64,000 bases of DNA from Sphingomonas sp. PP-CE-3G-477 (GTDB taxonomy: Bacteria; Pseudomonadota; Alphaproteobacteria; Sphingomonadales; Sphingomonadaceae). The stretch lies in contig NZ_QAOF01000001.1 of the NCBI RefSeq assembly GCF_003050745.1, positions 186,001 through 250,000 on the forward strand. Reading direction: 5' to 3'. A program made the position numbers and the translations under genes. Of this stretch, positions 8,941-18,076 are shown piece after piece. Under the pieces are notes generated by a model. That model did no database searches, was not told where the DNA came from, and worked only from the letters and a program-made list of their open reading frames with translations. Within the stretch, counting starts at the first letter, position 1. Every line of letters begins with the position of its first letter.

Positions 8941-9549
8941 TTACTTGTCGCCGCGCACCAGCTCCGTTGCGGCCAGATGCTCGGCCAGGAACCACACCTG
9001 CGGCTCGTGCGTGCGAACTATGTTGCTCACCAGCAGATCGTTGGTGCCGTCGTCGCCGGATTCGTCAGCGGCTTCCGCACCCTCATGCGCCTGACGCAGG
9101 ATGATTTGGTGTGCTTCGAGCAGACGCGCGAGCTGCGTCGGCACGTCCTCGCGGCCCTTCGGCGGACGCGGGATTGTCGTCATTTCGGCGACGTCGGGCG
9201 CCATCGCGATCGAGATGCCACCAAGCGCCATGATGCGCTCCGCGACAAGATCGACGAGCGCGGCCTGCTCCTCGTAATGCTTGTCCAGCAACAGATGCAG
9301 TTGGTAGAACGTCGCGCCCGACATCTGCCAATGATGCTTCTTGTACATGTCGCGAAGCGTCATCGTGTCGGCGAGCACCTGGTTCAGGATCGACACGCTC
9401 TGCGCGCGCGCATTGTCTTCGAGCGCGATCGGCAGACGCTTCAGCGTGCCGTACGGCTGGATTTCGCGATATTCGACCTGGTATTGCGGCTGCGCCTCGC
9501 TCGATACGTTCGGGTCGACCTTGGGCAGCTTTGCGGGTTTCTTCGCCAT
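8941..9549 (-). CDS. dps: Dps-family DNA-protection ferritin
   Basis: Dodecameric mini-ferritin that oxidises and stores iron and shields DNA in starvation or peroxide stress. It has 202 residues. The ferroxidase region is MYKKHHWQMSGATFYQLHLL followed by LDKHYEEQAALVDLVAERI, with the expected His, Asp and Glu ligands. An N-terminal Lys-rich tail (MAKKPAKLPK) could bind DNA. The C-terminal helix (VRTHEPQVWFLAEHL) is typical. It is monocistronic and convergent with the lipoprotein gene. The 176-nt gap upstream to the ROK kinase holds no clear operator that I can name. Confidence 0.93.
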   Translation of the reverse strand: MAKKPAKLPKVDPNVSSEAQPQYQVEYREIQPYGTLKRLPIALEDNARAQSVSILNQVLADTMTLRDMYKKHHWQMSGATFYQLHLLLDKHYEEQAALVDLVAERIMALGGISIAMAPDVAEMTTIPRPPKGREDVPTQLARLLEAHQIILRQAHEGAEAADESGDDGTNDLLVSNIVRTHEPQVWFLAEHLAATELVRGDK

Positions 9550-9725
9550 CGGAAATTCCTGTCTGTTCGTGTGAACTCGACGGTCTTAACGCATGATCGG
9601 CCAGATCGACAGCAAGCGAAATCCTCGCTCACGGTGATCGCAATCACGCCAGAACGCGGGCTCGCCTCTTGACGGGAGCACCGCAGCAAAGGAAGCGGGC
9701 CGCGACAACGCGTTGGGAGTTGAGG

Positions 9726-10640
9726 ATGACGGAAGCACCACTGGTCGCAGGAATCGAACTCGGTGGCACGAAATGCATCTGCATTCTTGCGCGCGGACCC
9801 GACCAGATCGAAGAAACCGTACGTATTCCCACGACCCGGCCCGACGAGACGCTGGCCGCGATCGAGGCGGTGCTCGATCGCTGGAGCGGGTTCGTGGCGA
9901 TCGGTATCGCCAGTTTCGGTCCGGTTTCGATCGATCGTCACTCGCACGATTACGGTCACATCACGTCGACGCCGAAGCCCGGCTGGGCAGGAACCGACAT
10001 CGCCGGCCGCCTGCAGCGGCGCTACGGCGTACCCACCGGCTTCCACAGCGATGTCGTCGGCGCGGCGCTGGCCGAGGCGTTCTGGGGCGCTGCCAAGGGG
10101 CTGCCCGATATCGCCTATGTCACCGTCGGCACCGGTGTCGGTGCCGGCATGATCGCGGGTAACCGTCCGGTCGACGGGCTGACGCATTCAGAACTCGGCC
10201 ATATACGACCCGCGCGGTTCCAGGGCGATGACTGGATCGGCAATTGCCCGTTCCACGGCGCCTGCATCGAGGGGCTGGTCGCTGGCCCGGCGATCGCCGC
10301 GCGGATCGGCTTCCCCGCGGACCAAGCACCGGCGGACCATCCCGTCTGGGACGGTGTCGCCGACGCGCTCGGCCAGCTCTGCCATACGCTGGTGCTGACC
10401 GGGATACCCCGTCGCATCGTCATGGGCGGCGGCGTGATGGGCGCATCGCATCTGTTCCCGCGGGTGCGGGCGGCGATGACGCGCAGCCTCGGCGGCTATA
10501 TCACGCTGCCCGAGGTGGCACTGACCGACACGTTCATCGTGCCGCCCGCGCTTGGCAACAATGCCGGCCCGCTCGGCGCAATCGTGCTGGGTGCTCAGGC
10601 ACTTGGCCATCAACTCGAAACGTCGTTTACAGCGTCTTAA
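9726..10640 (+). CDS. ROK-family sugar kinase (fructokinase-like)
   Basis: ATP-dependent hexose kinase, probably fructokinase, 304 residues. It shows the N-terminal phosphate loop GIELGGTKC, the ROK glycine motif VTVGTGVGAGMI and the zinc-binding segment of fructokinase-type ROK proteins (GNCPFHGACIEGLVAGPAI). Near the end is RRIVMGGGVMGA. It has no N-terminal helix-turn-helix, so it is an enzyme rather than a ROK repressor. The ATG at 9726 has GGGAG about 5 nt upstream and is preferred to an in-frame TTG at 9669. It is followed after 90 nt by the cyclic-di-GMP gene. Confidence 0.87.
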   Translation: MTEAPLVAGIELGGTKCICILARGPDQIEETVRIPTTRPDETLAAIEAVLDRWSGFVAIGIASFGPVSIDRHSHDYGHITSTPKPGWAGTDIAGRLQRRYGVPTGFHSDVVGAALAEAFWGAAKGLPDIAYVTVGTGVGAGMIAGNRPVDGLTHSELGHIRPARFQGDDWIGNCPFHGACIEGLVAGPAIAARIGFPADQAPADHPVWDGVADALGQLCHTLVLTGIPRRIVMGGGVMGASHLFPRVRAAMTRSLGGYITLPEVALTDTFIVPPALGNNAGPLGAIVLGAQALGHQLETSFTAS

Positions 10641-10730
10641 CCGTAACCCACTAGCCCTTGCTGCAATAGCGAGCAGCACAGGGCGTCACCGCGAACCGTG
10701 GATGCAGTGCCCACAAGGAGCGGTTTTTGG

Positions 10731-12635
10731 ATGCGTATTCTCATCGTGGACGACGAGCCGGCGATGCACGACAGCTACCGGCGCAGCTTCGCCGGGCAGC
10801 GGTCGGACAGCGACGAGGCGCTGGGCGCGATGGCCGCGGAACTGTTCGGTGAGAATACGCCTGTCGGGGAGGGGCTGCCTGATTTCGCGCTGACGCATTG
10901 CTGGCAGGGGCTCGACGCGGTCGATGCGGTCGACCGGGCGCATGCCGATGGCGATCCGTTCGCGGTCGCGTTCATCGACATCCGCATGCCGCCCGGCATC
11001 GACGGTCGCGAGACCGCCCAGCGCCTTCGTGCGCTCGATCCCGAGATCAACCTCGTCATCGTCACCGGCTATTCCGACTTCTCGCCGGTCGAGATCAGCA
11101 AGGTCGCAGGCCCTGCGGACAAGATCTTCTACATCGCCAAGCCGTTCGAGGTCGCCGAGATCACGCAGACCGCGACCGCGCTCGCGAAACGCTGGGAAGT
11201 CGATCGCGAACTGAAATCCGCGCGCGAAACGCTCGCGTCGCAGGTGGTCCAGCTGCAGGAACAGGGCGCCGAACTTGCCGCGAACGAGAGTCGCGCGATC
11301 CACATCGCGACTCACGACTCGCTGACCGATGCGCCCAATCGGCTCGCCTTCCTGCGTGCGCTGGCCGAGCGGACCCGGACCAAGGGGCTGTTCGCGACGG
11401 TGATGGTCGACCTCGATCGCTTCAAGCTGGTCAACGACACGCTCGGGCATCTCGCGGGGGACGCGCTCATCCGCGAAGTCTGCGGCATCCTCGGCCGGTC
11501 GTCGCCCGAACACGCGCTCGTCGCCCGGCTCGGTGGCGACGAATTCGGCATCCTGTTCGAAACGACGGGCGAGGCGGACGCCGTGATGGCGTGCGAACGG
11601 GTCGTCGCGGCGTGCTCGGTCAGTCTCCAGGTGTTCGGCAATTCGGTCCAGGGCGGCGCGTCTGCGGGGCTCGTCGTCAGCGAAGGCGGGCAGGGCCGCG
11701 ATCCGGTCGATGTCATGCGCCGCTCCGATCTTGCACTCAACGACGCCAAGCGCGGTGGCCGCGGGATCGTCCGGTTGTTCGACGAAAGCATGGACGAGGG
11801 GATCCGCTTCCGTCGCCGTGTCGAAGGGGGGCTGAGCCAGGCGATCGCCAAGGGTGAGTTGAGTCTGGTCTATCAGCCGATCGTCTCGCGCGACGTGGTC
11901 GAGGTGGTAGGGTTCGAGGCGCTGGTTCGCTGGAATACGCCCGAATACGGGCAGATGAGCCCGGCGACCTTCATTCCGATCGCGGAGGAATCGAACCTCA
12001 TCCACGAACTCGGCGATTGGGTGCTCGGCCAAGCGCTGGAGGTGCTGAAACAATGGCCAGGCCAGTATGTCTCGGTCAATTTCTCGCCCCGCCAGTTCCG
12101 CCGCCACAATTTCGTCGGCCACATCATGAAGTGCGTCCAGCGCGCCGGGATCGCGCCTGCGCGGTTGCAGATCGAGATCACCGAGACGGCGATCTTCGAT
12201 GATGCGGAGCGCGCGGCCGAGACGCTCTACAAGCTGCGCCAGATGGGTTTCCGGATCGCGCTCGACGATTTCGGGACGGGCTATTCGAGCCTCTACAACA
12301 TCCGCAAGTTCGCGCTCGACTGCCTGAAGATCGATCGATCGTTCATCGACGGCATGGGCCGCGAACGCGAAAGCGCCGCCATCGTCCATTCGATCATCCA
12401 CCTAGGCCGCGCCCTCGGCTTGGGCGTGATCGCGGAAGGCGTCGAGACCGAGGCGCAGGTTCAGGCATTGCGTCTCGCTGGTGCGAGCCATCTCCAGGGC
12501 TATTATTTTTCGCGCCCCGTCTCCTCTGCGATCGCGCTCGAAATGGCCAATGCGCGGTTCATGGGCGGCGAGGATGACACGGCGGGAGATGCGGCGGTGG
12601 TGCCACGCAAGCTGGGTGGCGGGGCGCTCGGCTGA
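10731..12635 (+). CDS. Response regulator with GGDEF and EAL domains (c-di-GMP turnover)
   Basis: Three-domain signalling protein of 634 residues. An N-terminal receiver opens MRILIVDDEP, with the phospho-acceptor Asp in AFIDIRMPPG and the conserved Lys in YIAKPFE. A coiled linker (about residues 150-195) leads to a GGDEF domain with intact RLGGDEFG. The EAL domain follows, with GFEALVRW, ITETAIF and DDFGTGYSSL intact. No RxxD inhibitory site lies at the usual place before GGDEF. Both synthesis and breakdown of c-di-GMP are possible. AAGGAG at 10715-10720 supports the start. It overlaps the downstream kinase start as TGATG, so the kinase is probably its partner. Confidence 0.92.
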   Translation: MRILIVDDEPAMHDSYRRSFAGQRSDSDEALGAMAAELFGENTPVGEGLPDFALTHCWQGLDAVDAVDRAHADGDPFAVAFIDIRMPPGIDGRETAQRLRALDPEINLVIVTGYSDFSPVEISKVAGPADKIFYIAKPFEVAEITQTATALAKRWEVDRELKSARETLASQVVQLQEQGAELAANESRAIHIATHDSLTDAPNRLAFLRALAERTRTKGLFATVMVDLDRFKLVNDTLGHLAGDALIREVCGILGRSSPEHALVARLGGDEFGILFETTGEADAVMACERVVAACSVSLQVFGNSVQGGASAGLVVSEGGQGRDPVDVMRRSDLALNDAKRGGRGIVRLFDESMDEGIRFRRRVEGGLSQAIAKGELSLVYQPIVSRDVVEVVGFEALVRWNTPEYGQMSPATFIPIAEESNLIHELGDWVLGQALEVLKQWPGQYVSVNFSPRQFRRHNFVGHIMKCVQRAGIAPARLQIEITETAIFDDAERAAETLYKLRQMGFRIALDDFGTGYSSLYNIRKFALDCLKIDRSFIDGMGRERESAAIVHSIIHLGRALGLGVIAEGVETEAQVQALRLAGASHLQGYYFSRPVSSAIALEMANARFMGGEDDTAGDAAVVPRKLGGGALG

Positions 12636-14521
12636 TGCCGAACACCGGGAGGGGCCGTCTTCCCGCGACACTCGGGCTTCAATTCGGCCGCATGCGAAGC
12701 CGTACGTCGCTCGGTGCAAAGCTCGTGTTGATCATGACCGTGGTCGGACTCGTCGCGGCGGTCGCGGTCACGCTTTTGCTGGCAACGATCATCACGCCGA
12801 GTTTCACGAAGCTCGAAGACAAGGCGATCGCCGCACATGTCGAGCGCACCCGTGCTGTGCTGTCCGAATACGCCGCCGAGCTCGAAAGCGCGGTGCGCGA
12901 TTATGGCGACTGGAGCGACAGCTACGATTACATGGCGCATCCTTACACGCGGTTCGAACGCGAGAGGTTTTCACCGGAGGCGATGCGCAGCATCGACGTT
13001 CAGGGCATGGCGTATGTTGCGCCTGACGGCCGTATCGTCATCGCTCGCTGGCGTGACCCGACCAGCGGCGCCGAACGTACCGGCATGCGCGAGCAGCTGA
13101 CCGCTATGATCGGCCAGACCGATCTTGCGCGCGTCCTTGGTGGGCGCAGTTCTGGGCGGTTCTTTGCGAAGATCGGCGGCAGCGTCGCGGCGATCGGCGT
13201 GGCGCAGGTTCGGCGCTCGGACGGCACCGGCTCGGCACGTGGCTACGTACTGATGGCACGGGTCATCACGGCAAGACAGATTTCGGACCTGCTCGGGTTC
13301 GACGCGACGATCGACCTGAACCCGCACGGTGGTAGCGAGGCCGTCGCTCTCGGCACGTCCAAGATGATGATCGTGGTGCCGATGATGGGGCCGAACGGCC
13401 AAGCAATTGCCCGCACGCAGTTCAGCGTACCGCGCGACGTGTTGCTGCTGGGGCGCCGGATGCTGCTGCTCGCGGTCGCCGGTTCGACGGTGCTGTTGCT
13501 TCTGATGCTCGTCATGCTGCGGCGGATGATCGATCGATCTGTTCTGCGGCCGCTTCACCGGGTGGAGGGACACATGCAGCGCGTCCGCGTGTCGGGGTCG
13601 CTCGCGCTGCTCGAAGAGGACGGCCGGCGCGACGAGATCGGCTCGCTCGGCCGAAGCTTCAACGCGATGCTGCGCCAGTTGAAGGATCTGCGCGAACGGA
13701 TCGAGGTGCAGTCGTTCGATCTCGGGCGCAGCGAAAGCGCGGTCGCGGTCATGCACAACGTCCGCAACGCGCTGAACCCGATCAGCACGATTCTGAGCCA
13801 GGGCATTGCGCAACGGTCGCCGATCAACCGTGCCACGCTCGACCGGGCAATCGCCGAACTGGCACGGGGCGACGTGCCGGCCGTGCGCCGCGAAAAGCTC
13901 GCGGCGTTCGTGACCGCGGCGATCGAGGCTGAGGTCGCCAGTCGCGAGGCAACGCGCCGCGAACTCACGATCGGCCGCGAGGCGATGGCGCACGTCCTCG
14001 AAATCATCGGCCAACAGCAGAGTGCCGCGCACGAGCGCCCCAAGCTCGAGGTATGCGACGTCACCGACATCATCGCCCGCAACGCGACGATTGCGCGCTA
14101 TTCGCAAGATGCCTCGATCGCGTTCAGCTTTCCGGCCGGGCCGACCATGGTGCTGGCAAGTCGGATCATCCTGAGCCAGGTCATCGGCAATCTGTTCGGC
14201 AACGCGGTCGAATCGATCGTCGCGCGCGGGCTCGGCAGCGGATCGATCATCACGTCGATCACGAACGCCGAGGGCCGCGTGACGATCCTGATCCGCGATG
14301 ACGGAGAGGGGTTCTCGCCTGAAAGTGCGGCGATGCTGTTCCAACGCGGCTTCTCGACGCGCGCTCACAAATCGGGTGGGCTGGGGCTCCACTGGTGCGC
14401 GAATTCGATGAACGCGATGGAAGGATCGCTGCGGCTTGAAAGCGACGGGCCGGGGTTGGGTGCGGTGGCGCTGATCACGCTGCATGCCGGCGGTACGGCA
14501 CCACTGCTAGCCGCGTCGTAG
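12635..14521 (+). CDS. Membrane histidine kinase with CHASE4-like sensor and HAMP
   Basis: Sensor kinase of 628 residues. The first membrane helix is about residues 29-52 (LVLIMTVVGLVAAVAVTLLL). A periplasmic CHASE4-like sensor follows (YGDWSDSYDYMAH is the family signature). The second membrane helix is near residues 270-290, followed by HAMP (VLRPLHRVEGHM). The phospho-site region is unusual: VMHNVRNALNPISTI instead of the classical HELRTPL. The catalytic domain keeps the N box (GNLFGNAVESI), G1 (RDDGEGFS) and G2 (KSGGLGLHW). Its start overlaps the preceding response-regulator stop by 1 nt (TGATG), implying a cognate pair controlling c-di-GMP. Confidence 0.88.
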   Translation: MPNTGRGRLPATLGLQFGRMRSRTSLGAKLVLIMTVVGLVAAVAVTLLLATIITPSFTKLEDKAIAAHVERTRAVLSEYAAELESAVRDYGDWSDSYDYMAHPYTRFERERFSPEAMRSIDVQGMAYVAPDGRIVIARWRDPTSGAERTGMREQLTAMIGQTDLARVLGGRSSGRFFAKIGGSVAAIGVAQVRRSDGTGSARGYVLMARVITARQISDLLGFDATIDLNPHGGSEAVALGTSKMMIVVPMMGPNGQAIARTQFSVPRDVLLLGRRMLLLAVAGSTVLLLLMLVMLRRMIDRSVLRPLHRVEGHMQRVRVSGSLALLEEDGRRDEIGSLGRSFNAMLRQLKDLRERIEVQSFDLGRSESAVAVMHNVRNALNPISTILSQGIAQRSPINRATLDRAIAELARGDVPAVRREKLAAFVTAAIEAEVASREATRRELTIGREAMAHVLEIIGQQQSAAHERPKLEVCDVTDIIARNATIARYSQDASIAFSFPAGPTMVLASRIILSQVIGNLFGNAVESIVARGLGSGSIITSITNAEGRVTILIRDDGEGFSPESAAMLFQRGFSTRAHKSGGLGLHWCANSMNAMEGSLRLESDGPGLGAVALITLHAGGTAPLLAAS

Positions 14522-14556
14522 GAGCTTCTCCGAACCGATCGCCTACGCAAAAGGCT

Positions 14557-15639
14557 TCAAAGCAAGCTCGGCTGCACTTCGTCGTCTTCGCCCATTATTC
14601 CCGACAGCGTGAGGCCTAGCAGTCGAACCCCGTCGGGTACCGGCAGTTGTGCCATCAGTAGGTCGAGTCCGGCGGCAAGGAAGGCTGCCTTGTCCGTCAC
14701 GGCGGAGGCCGAGGACCGTGCGCGCGTGATCGTGCGGAAGTCGGCGTGGCGCAGCTTCAGCGTGATCGTCCGGCCGCGCGTACCATGTCGTTCGATCCGG
14801 ACCCACGCGGCGTCTGCGACCCGGTCGAGCGCCGCGCGCAGGTCTTCGGGATCGCTGAGGTTGGTTTCGAACGTGCGTTCGGCACCGACCGACTTGGCGG
14901 CGCGATCGACGCGCACCGGACGATGGTCGATGCCGCGCGCCGCGCCGTACAGATAGTCCGCATAGCTGCCGAAATGCGCCTGGAGAAACGTGAGGCTCTG
15001 GGCGAACAGATCGGCGCCGGTGAGGATGCCGAGCCGCTCCATCTTCTGCGCGGTGACCGGGCCGACGCCGTGGAACCGCTTTACCGGCAAGGACTGGACG
15101 AACGCCGCGCCACGCTTAGGCGTGATGATGCAGATTCCGTCGGGCTTGTTCTGGTCCGATGCGAGCTTGGCAATGAACTTGTTGTAGCTGACCCCCGCCG
15201 ACGCGGTCAGGCCGGTATCCGCTTTGATCCTGGCGCGAATCTCTTCGGCGATCGCCGCCGCGGTGCCCAACCCTCGAATGTCCTCGGTCACGTCGAGATA
15301 CGCCTCGTCGAGCGACAAGGGTTCGATCAACGTGGTGTAATCGGCGAAGATCGCACGGATCTGGTCCGATACGCCGCGGTAGACGTCGAACCGCGGAGGC
15401 ACGAACACCAGGTCGGGGCAGCGTCGAATCGCGGTGACCGACGGCATCGCGCTGCGGACGCCGAACGCGCGCGCTTCATAGCTGGCCGCCGCCACCACGC
15501 CGCGCGCCCGCGACCCGCCGACCGCGACCGGCCTGCCCCTGAGCGAGGGATCGTCGCGCTGTTCGACCGACGCGTAGAAGGCATCCATGTCGACATGGAT
15601 CACCTTGCGCTGCACCGGGGGCTGGGTAGGGGGAAGCAT
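14557..15639 (-). CDS. dinB: DNA polymerase IV (Y family)
   Basis: Translesion DNA polymerase, 360 residues. The palm motifs are intact: HVDMDAFYASVEQRDDPSLR with the first metal Asp, the steric segment AASYEARAFGVRSAMP, and SLDEAYLDVTED with the catalytic Asp-Glu. The helix-hairpin-helix region (VKRFHGVGPVTAQKMERLGI) and the little-finger domain follow. The C-terminus VQPSLL may be a weak clamp-binding tail. The ATG at 15639 (MLPPTQPPVQ) is preferred over a start 17 codons upstream, because it places the conserved block at the usual distance. No SOS box was recognised nearby. It is convergent with the histidine-kinase gene. Confidence 0.93.
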   Translation of the reverse strand: MLPPTQPPVQRKVIHVDMDAFYASVEQRDDPSLRGRPVAVGGSRARGVVAAASYEARAFGVRSAMPSVTAIRRCPDLVFVPPRFDVYRGVSDQIRAIFADYTTLIEPLSLDEAYLDVTEDIRGLGTAAAIAEEIRARIKADTGLTASAGVSYNKFIAKLASDQNKPDGICIITPKRGAAFVQSLPVKRFHGVGPVTAQKMERLGILTGADLFAQSLTFLQAHFGSYADYLYGAARGIDHRPVRVDRAAKSVGAERTFETNLSDPEDLRAALDRVADAAWVRIERHGTRGRTITLKLRHADFRTITRARSSASAVTDKAAFLAAGLDLLMAQLPVPDGVRLLGLTLSGIMGEDDEVQPSLL

Positions 15640-15739
15640 CGAAGCGTTAGATAGGCGCACGGGCGGCGGCGATACAGGGCGTCCACGCAACCAATTGCGC
15701 CGCCGCGCATAGTGCCGACGTGCAGACGAAGGGACGTGA

Positions 15740-17164
15740 ATGCAGGTCGGGACGGAATGCTGGCGGATCGAACGCGCCGACCAGATGGCGGTGATCGTCG
15801 ATGCCGCGGACTATTTCCGCACCGCGCGCGTCGCGATGCTGGGCGCCAAGCGCCGCATCCTGCTGATCGGGTGGGACTTCGACGCGCGTATCTCGCTGGA
15901 GCCGGGCGTGGACCGTCCGGGCGAGCCCAAGACACTGGGCGGCTTCATGCACTGGCTGGTCGAGCGCGAACCCGAGCTAGAGATTTTCGTGCTGCGCTGG
16001 GATACCGGTGCGATCAAGTCGCTGTTCCGCGGGTCGACGCTGTTCACGATGCTCAAATGGATGCGACACAAGCGCATCCATACCAAGCTCGACGGGCACC
16101 ATCCCACTGCGGCATCGCATCACCAGAAGATCGTCATCATCGACGATGCGCTGGCATTTTGCGGCGGGATCGACATGACCGGCGATCGCTGGGACACGCG
16201 CGAACACCGCGACGGCGATCCGCATCGCGTCCAGCCCTCGGGCAAGCCGTACAAGCCATGGCATGACGCGATCAGCGCGGTGGAGGGACCTGTCGCCCAC
16301 GCGCTGGGCGAGCTGTTCCGCCGCCGGTGGCATCTGGCTGGTGGCATGAAGATGGCCCCCGGCGTGCCCGGCGGGCGGAGTTGGCCCGAAGGGCTGCCAG
16401 TCGACTTCCACAATGTCGACGTGGCGATCGCACGCAGCGAACCCGAAATGTCCGACCAGGAGCCGGTGTACGAGAGCGAGGCGCTGTTTCTTGGTCAGAT
16501 CGCGCGCGCGAAGAAGTATCTGTATATCGAAAGCCAGTATTTCGCGTCGCGCAAGATCGCCGAAGCCGTCGCGAGGCGGCTCGACGAGGCGAATGGCCCC
16601 GAGATCGTCATCATCAATCCGACGACCGCGCAGGGGTGGCTGGAGCCGCTGGCGATGGACACCGCCCGGGCGCGGCTGATGGAGGCGTTGCACCGCCGCG
16701 ACACGCACGAGCGGCTGCGCATGTATCATCCGTACACCGCGGGCGGCGCGCCGATCTATTGCCACGCCAAGATCCTGATCGCCGACGACGACGTGTTCCG
16801 CCTGGGCTCGTCGAACATGAACAACCGATCATTGCGGCTCGATACCGAGTGCGATCTCGCGATCCGTGCAACCGACACGGCGACGTCGAAAGGTATCGCG
16901 ACGATCCGCGACGGACTGATCGCGGAGCATCTCGGCGTCGAGTCGGCGGTGGTGACCGATCTCGTCGCGGAGACGGGATCGCTGATCCAGACGATCGAGC
17001 GGTTGCGCGGCAAGGGGAAGACGTTGCGCTGTTACGACGTGCCCGATCTGACCGCGGTCGAGGAATGGCTGGCCGACAACGAGGTGCTCGATCCCGAAGG
17101 TCCGCAGGAGATGTTCGAGTCGCTCAGCAAGCGTGGGCTGTTCCGGCGGTGGCGGCGTAAATAG
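15740..17164 (+). CDS. Phospholipase D-family protein, copy 1
   Basis: Two-HKD phospholipase D superfamily protein of 474 residues with no signal peptide. The first catalytic motif is ASHHQKIVIIDDALAFCGGID (about residues 127-147) and the second is CHAKILIADDDVFRLGSSN (about residues 338-356). The stretches between them (WDTGAIKSLFRG, YIESQYFASRKIAEA) match bacterial phospholipase D / cardiolipin-synthase-like enzymes. Hydrolase or transphosphatidylase activity on phospholipids is inferred from the family. It is clearly paralogous to the gene at 40242-41810 along its whole length but lacks that protein's C-terminal membrane helix. Confidence 0.88.
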   Translation: MQVGTECWRIERADQMAVIVDAADYFRTARVAMLGAKRRILLIGWDFDARISLEPGVDRPGEPKTLGGFMHWLVEREPELEIFVLRWDTGAIKSLFRGSTLFTMLKWMRHKRIHTKLDGHHPTAASHHQKIVIIDDALAFCGGIDMTGDRWDTREHRDGDPHRVQPSGKPYKPWHDAISAVEGPVAHALGELFRRRWHLAGGMKMAPGVPGGRSWPEGLPVDFHNVDVAIARSEPEMSDQEPVYESEALFLGQIARAKKYLYIESQYFASRKIAEAVARRLDEANGPEIVIINPTTAQGWLEPLAMDTARARLMEALHRRDTHERLRMYHPYTAGGAPIYCHAKILIADDDVFRLGSSNMNNRSLRLDTECDLAIRATDTATSKGIATIRDGLIAEHLGVESAVVTDLVAETGSLIQTIERLRGKGKTLRCYDVPDLTAVEEWLADNEVLDPEGPQEMFESLSKRGLFRRWRRK

Positions 17165-17167
17165 GAA

Positions 17168-17197
17168 AGGCCGCGGCACCCCCCGGTACCGCGGCCT
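17168..17197. terminator. Hairpin between phospholipase D gene and ctrA
   Basis: A 9-bp perfect GC-rich stem (AGGCCGCGG with CCGCGGCCT) with a 12-nt loop stands 4 nt after the phospholipase D stop and 25 nt before the ctrA stop. It probably serves both convergent genes. There is no strong T-run. Confidence 0.6.
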
Positions 17198-17222
17198 CAA
17201 GCGCTCCCGAAAAACAGGGGAG

Positions 17223-17924
17223 TTACGCGACCTGGGCTTCGAGCGCTTCGTCGGGTTCGCGCAGGACGTAGCCGCGACCCCAGACCGTCTCGATGTAATT
17301 CTCGCCATCGCACGCCAGGCTGAGCTTCTTGCGGAGCTTGCAGATGAACACGTCGATGATCTTCAGTTCGGGCTCGTCCATCCCACCATACAGGTGGTTG
17401 AGGAACATTTCCTTGGTCAAGGTCGTGCCCTTGCGGAGCGAGAGCAGCTCCAGCATCGCATATTCCTTGCCGGTCAGGTGGACGCGGCTGCCATCGACTT
17501 CGACCGTCTTCGCGTCGAGATTGACCGCCAGCTTGCCGGTGCGGATGACCGACTGGCTATGGCCCTTCGAGCGGCGGACGACGGCGTGGATGCGTGCGAC
17601 CAGTTCCTCGCGGTGGAACGGCTTGGTGACGTAGTCGTCGGCGCCGAAGCCGAAGCTGCGTACCTTTGAGTCCATCTCGTTCACGCCCGACAGGATCAGC
17701 ACCGGCGTCGACACCCGCGCGACCCGCAGGCGCTTGAGCACGTCATAGCCATGCATGTCGGGCAGGTTCAGATCGAGCAGGATGATGTCGTAATCATACA
17801 GCTTGCCCAGATCGAGGCCTTCTTCCCCGAGATCGGTGATGTAGACGTTGAACCCTTCGGTCGTCAGCATCAGCTCGATAGCCTTGGCCGTGGTCGGCTC
17901 GTCCTCGATCAGCAGCACCCGCAT
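17223..17924 (-). CDS. ctrA: Cell-cycle response regulator CtrA
   Basis: OmpR-family master regulator of the alphaproteobacterial cell cycle, motility and Flp pilus genes. It has 233 residues, the usual CtrA length. The receiver opens [20 protein letters not shown], with phospho-acceptor D51 in [13 protein letters not shown] and Lys in [10 protein letters not shown]. The winged helix ends with the strongly conserved [14 protein letters not shown] and [10 protein letters not shown]. The start at MRVLL is chosen over an in-frame start 11 codons earlier. The C-terminus ends in Val-Ala rather than the Ala-Ala ClpXP tag of Caulobacter CtrA. A TTAA-N7-CTAA site lies about 90 nt upstream. Confidence 0.95.
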   Translation of the reverse strand: MRVLLIEDEPTTAKAIELMLTTEGFNVYITDLGEEGLDLGKLYDYDIILLDLNLPDMHGYDVLKRLRVARVSTPVLILSGVNEMDSKVRSFGFGADDYVTKPFHREELVARIHAVVRRSKGHSQSVIRTGKLAVNLDAKTVEVDGSRVHLTGKEYAMLELLSLRKGTTLTKEMFLNHLYGGMDEPELKIIDVFICKLRKKLSLACDGENYIETVWGRGYVLREPDEALEAQVA

Positions 17925-18014
17925 GCGTCGTCCCCTTTTCGCGAGACCGCCCGACACCCCATGTCAGCCGCTCGACTTCGATTCATTAACCACACAACAT
18001 CTGAAGGCAAAAGG

Positions 18015-18029
18015 TTAATTTCGAACTAA
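18015..18029. promoter_or_regulatory. CtrA-like binding site upstream of ctrA
   Basis: The sequence TTAATTTCGAACTAA has the TTAA-N7-TTAA layout of CtrA boxes with one mismatch (CTAA). It lies 91-105 nt upstream of the ctrA start, next to an AT-rich run. Autoregulation is inferred from the known behaviour of ctrA in relatives. Confidence 0.45.
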
Positions 18030-18076
18030 GGTTGGTCACCGGGCGCGTCCCGATTGTTGCTGACCGCTTGTTTTTC

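Noticed and set aside
12971..14485. Long minus-strand frame opposite the CHASE4 kinase
   Set aside because: His/Arg/Asp-rich shadow without motifs; the plus-strand kinase is unambiguous.
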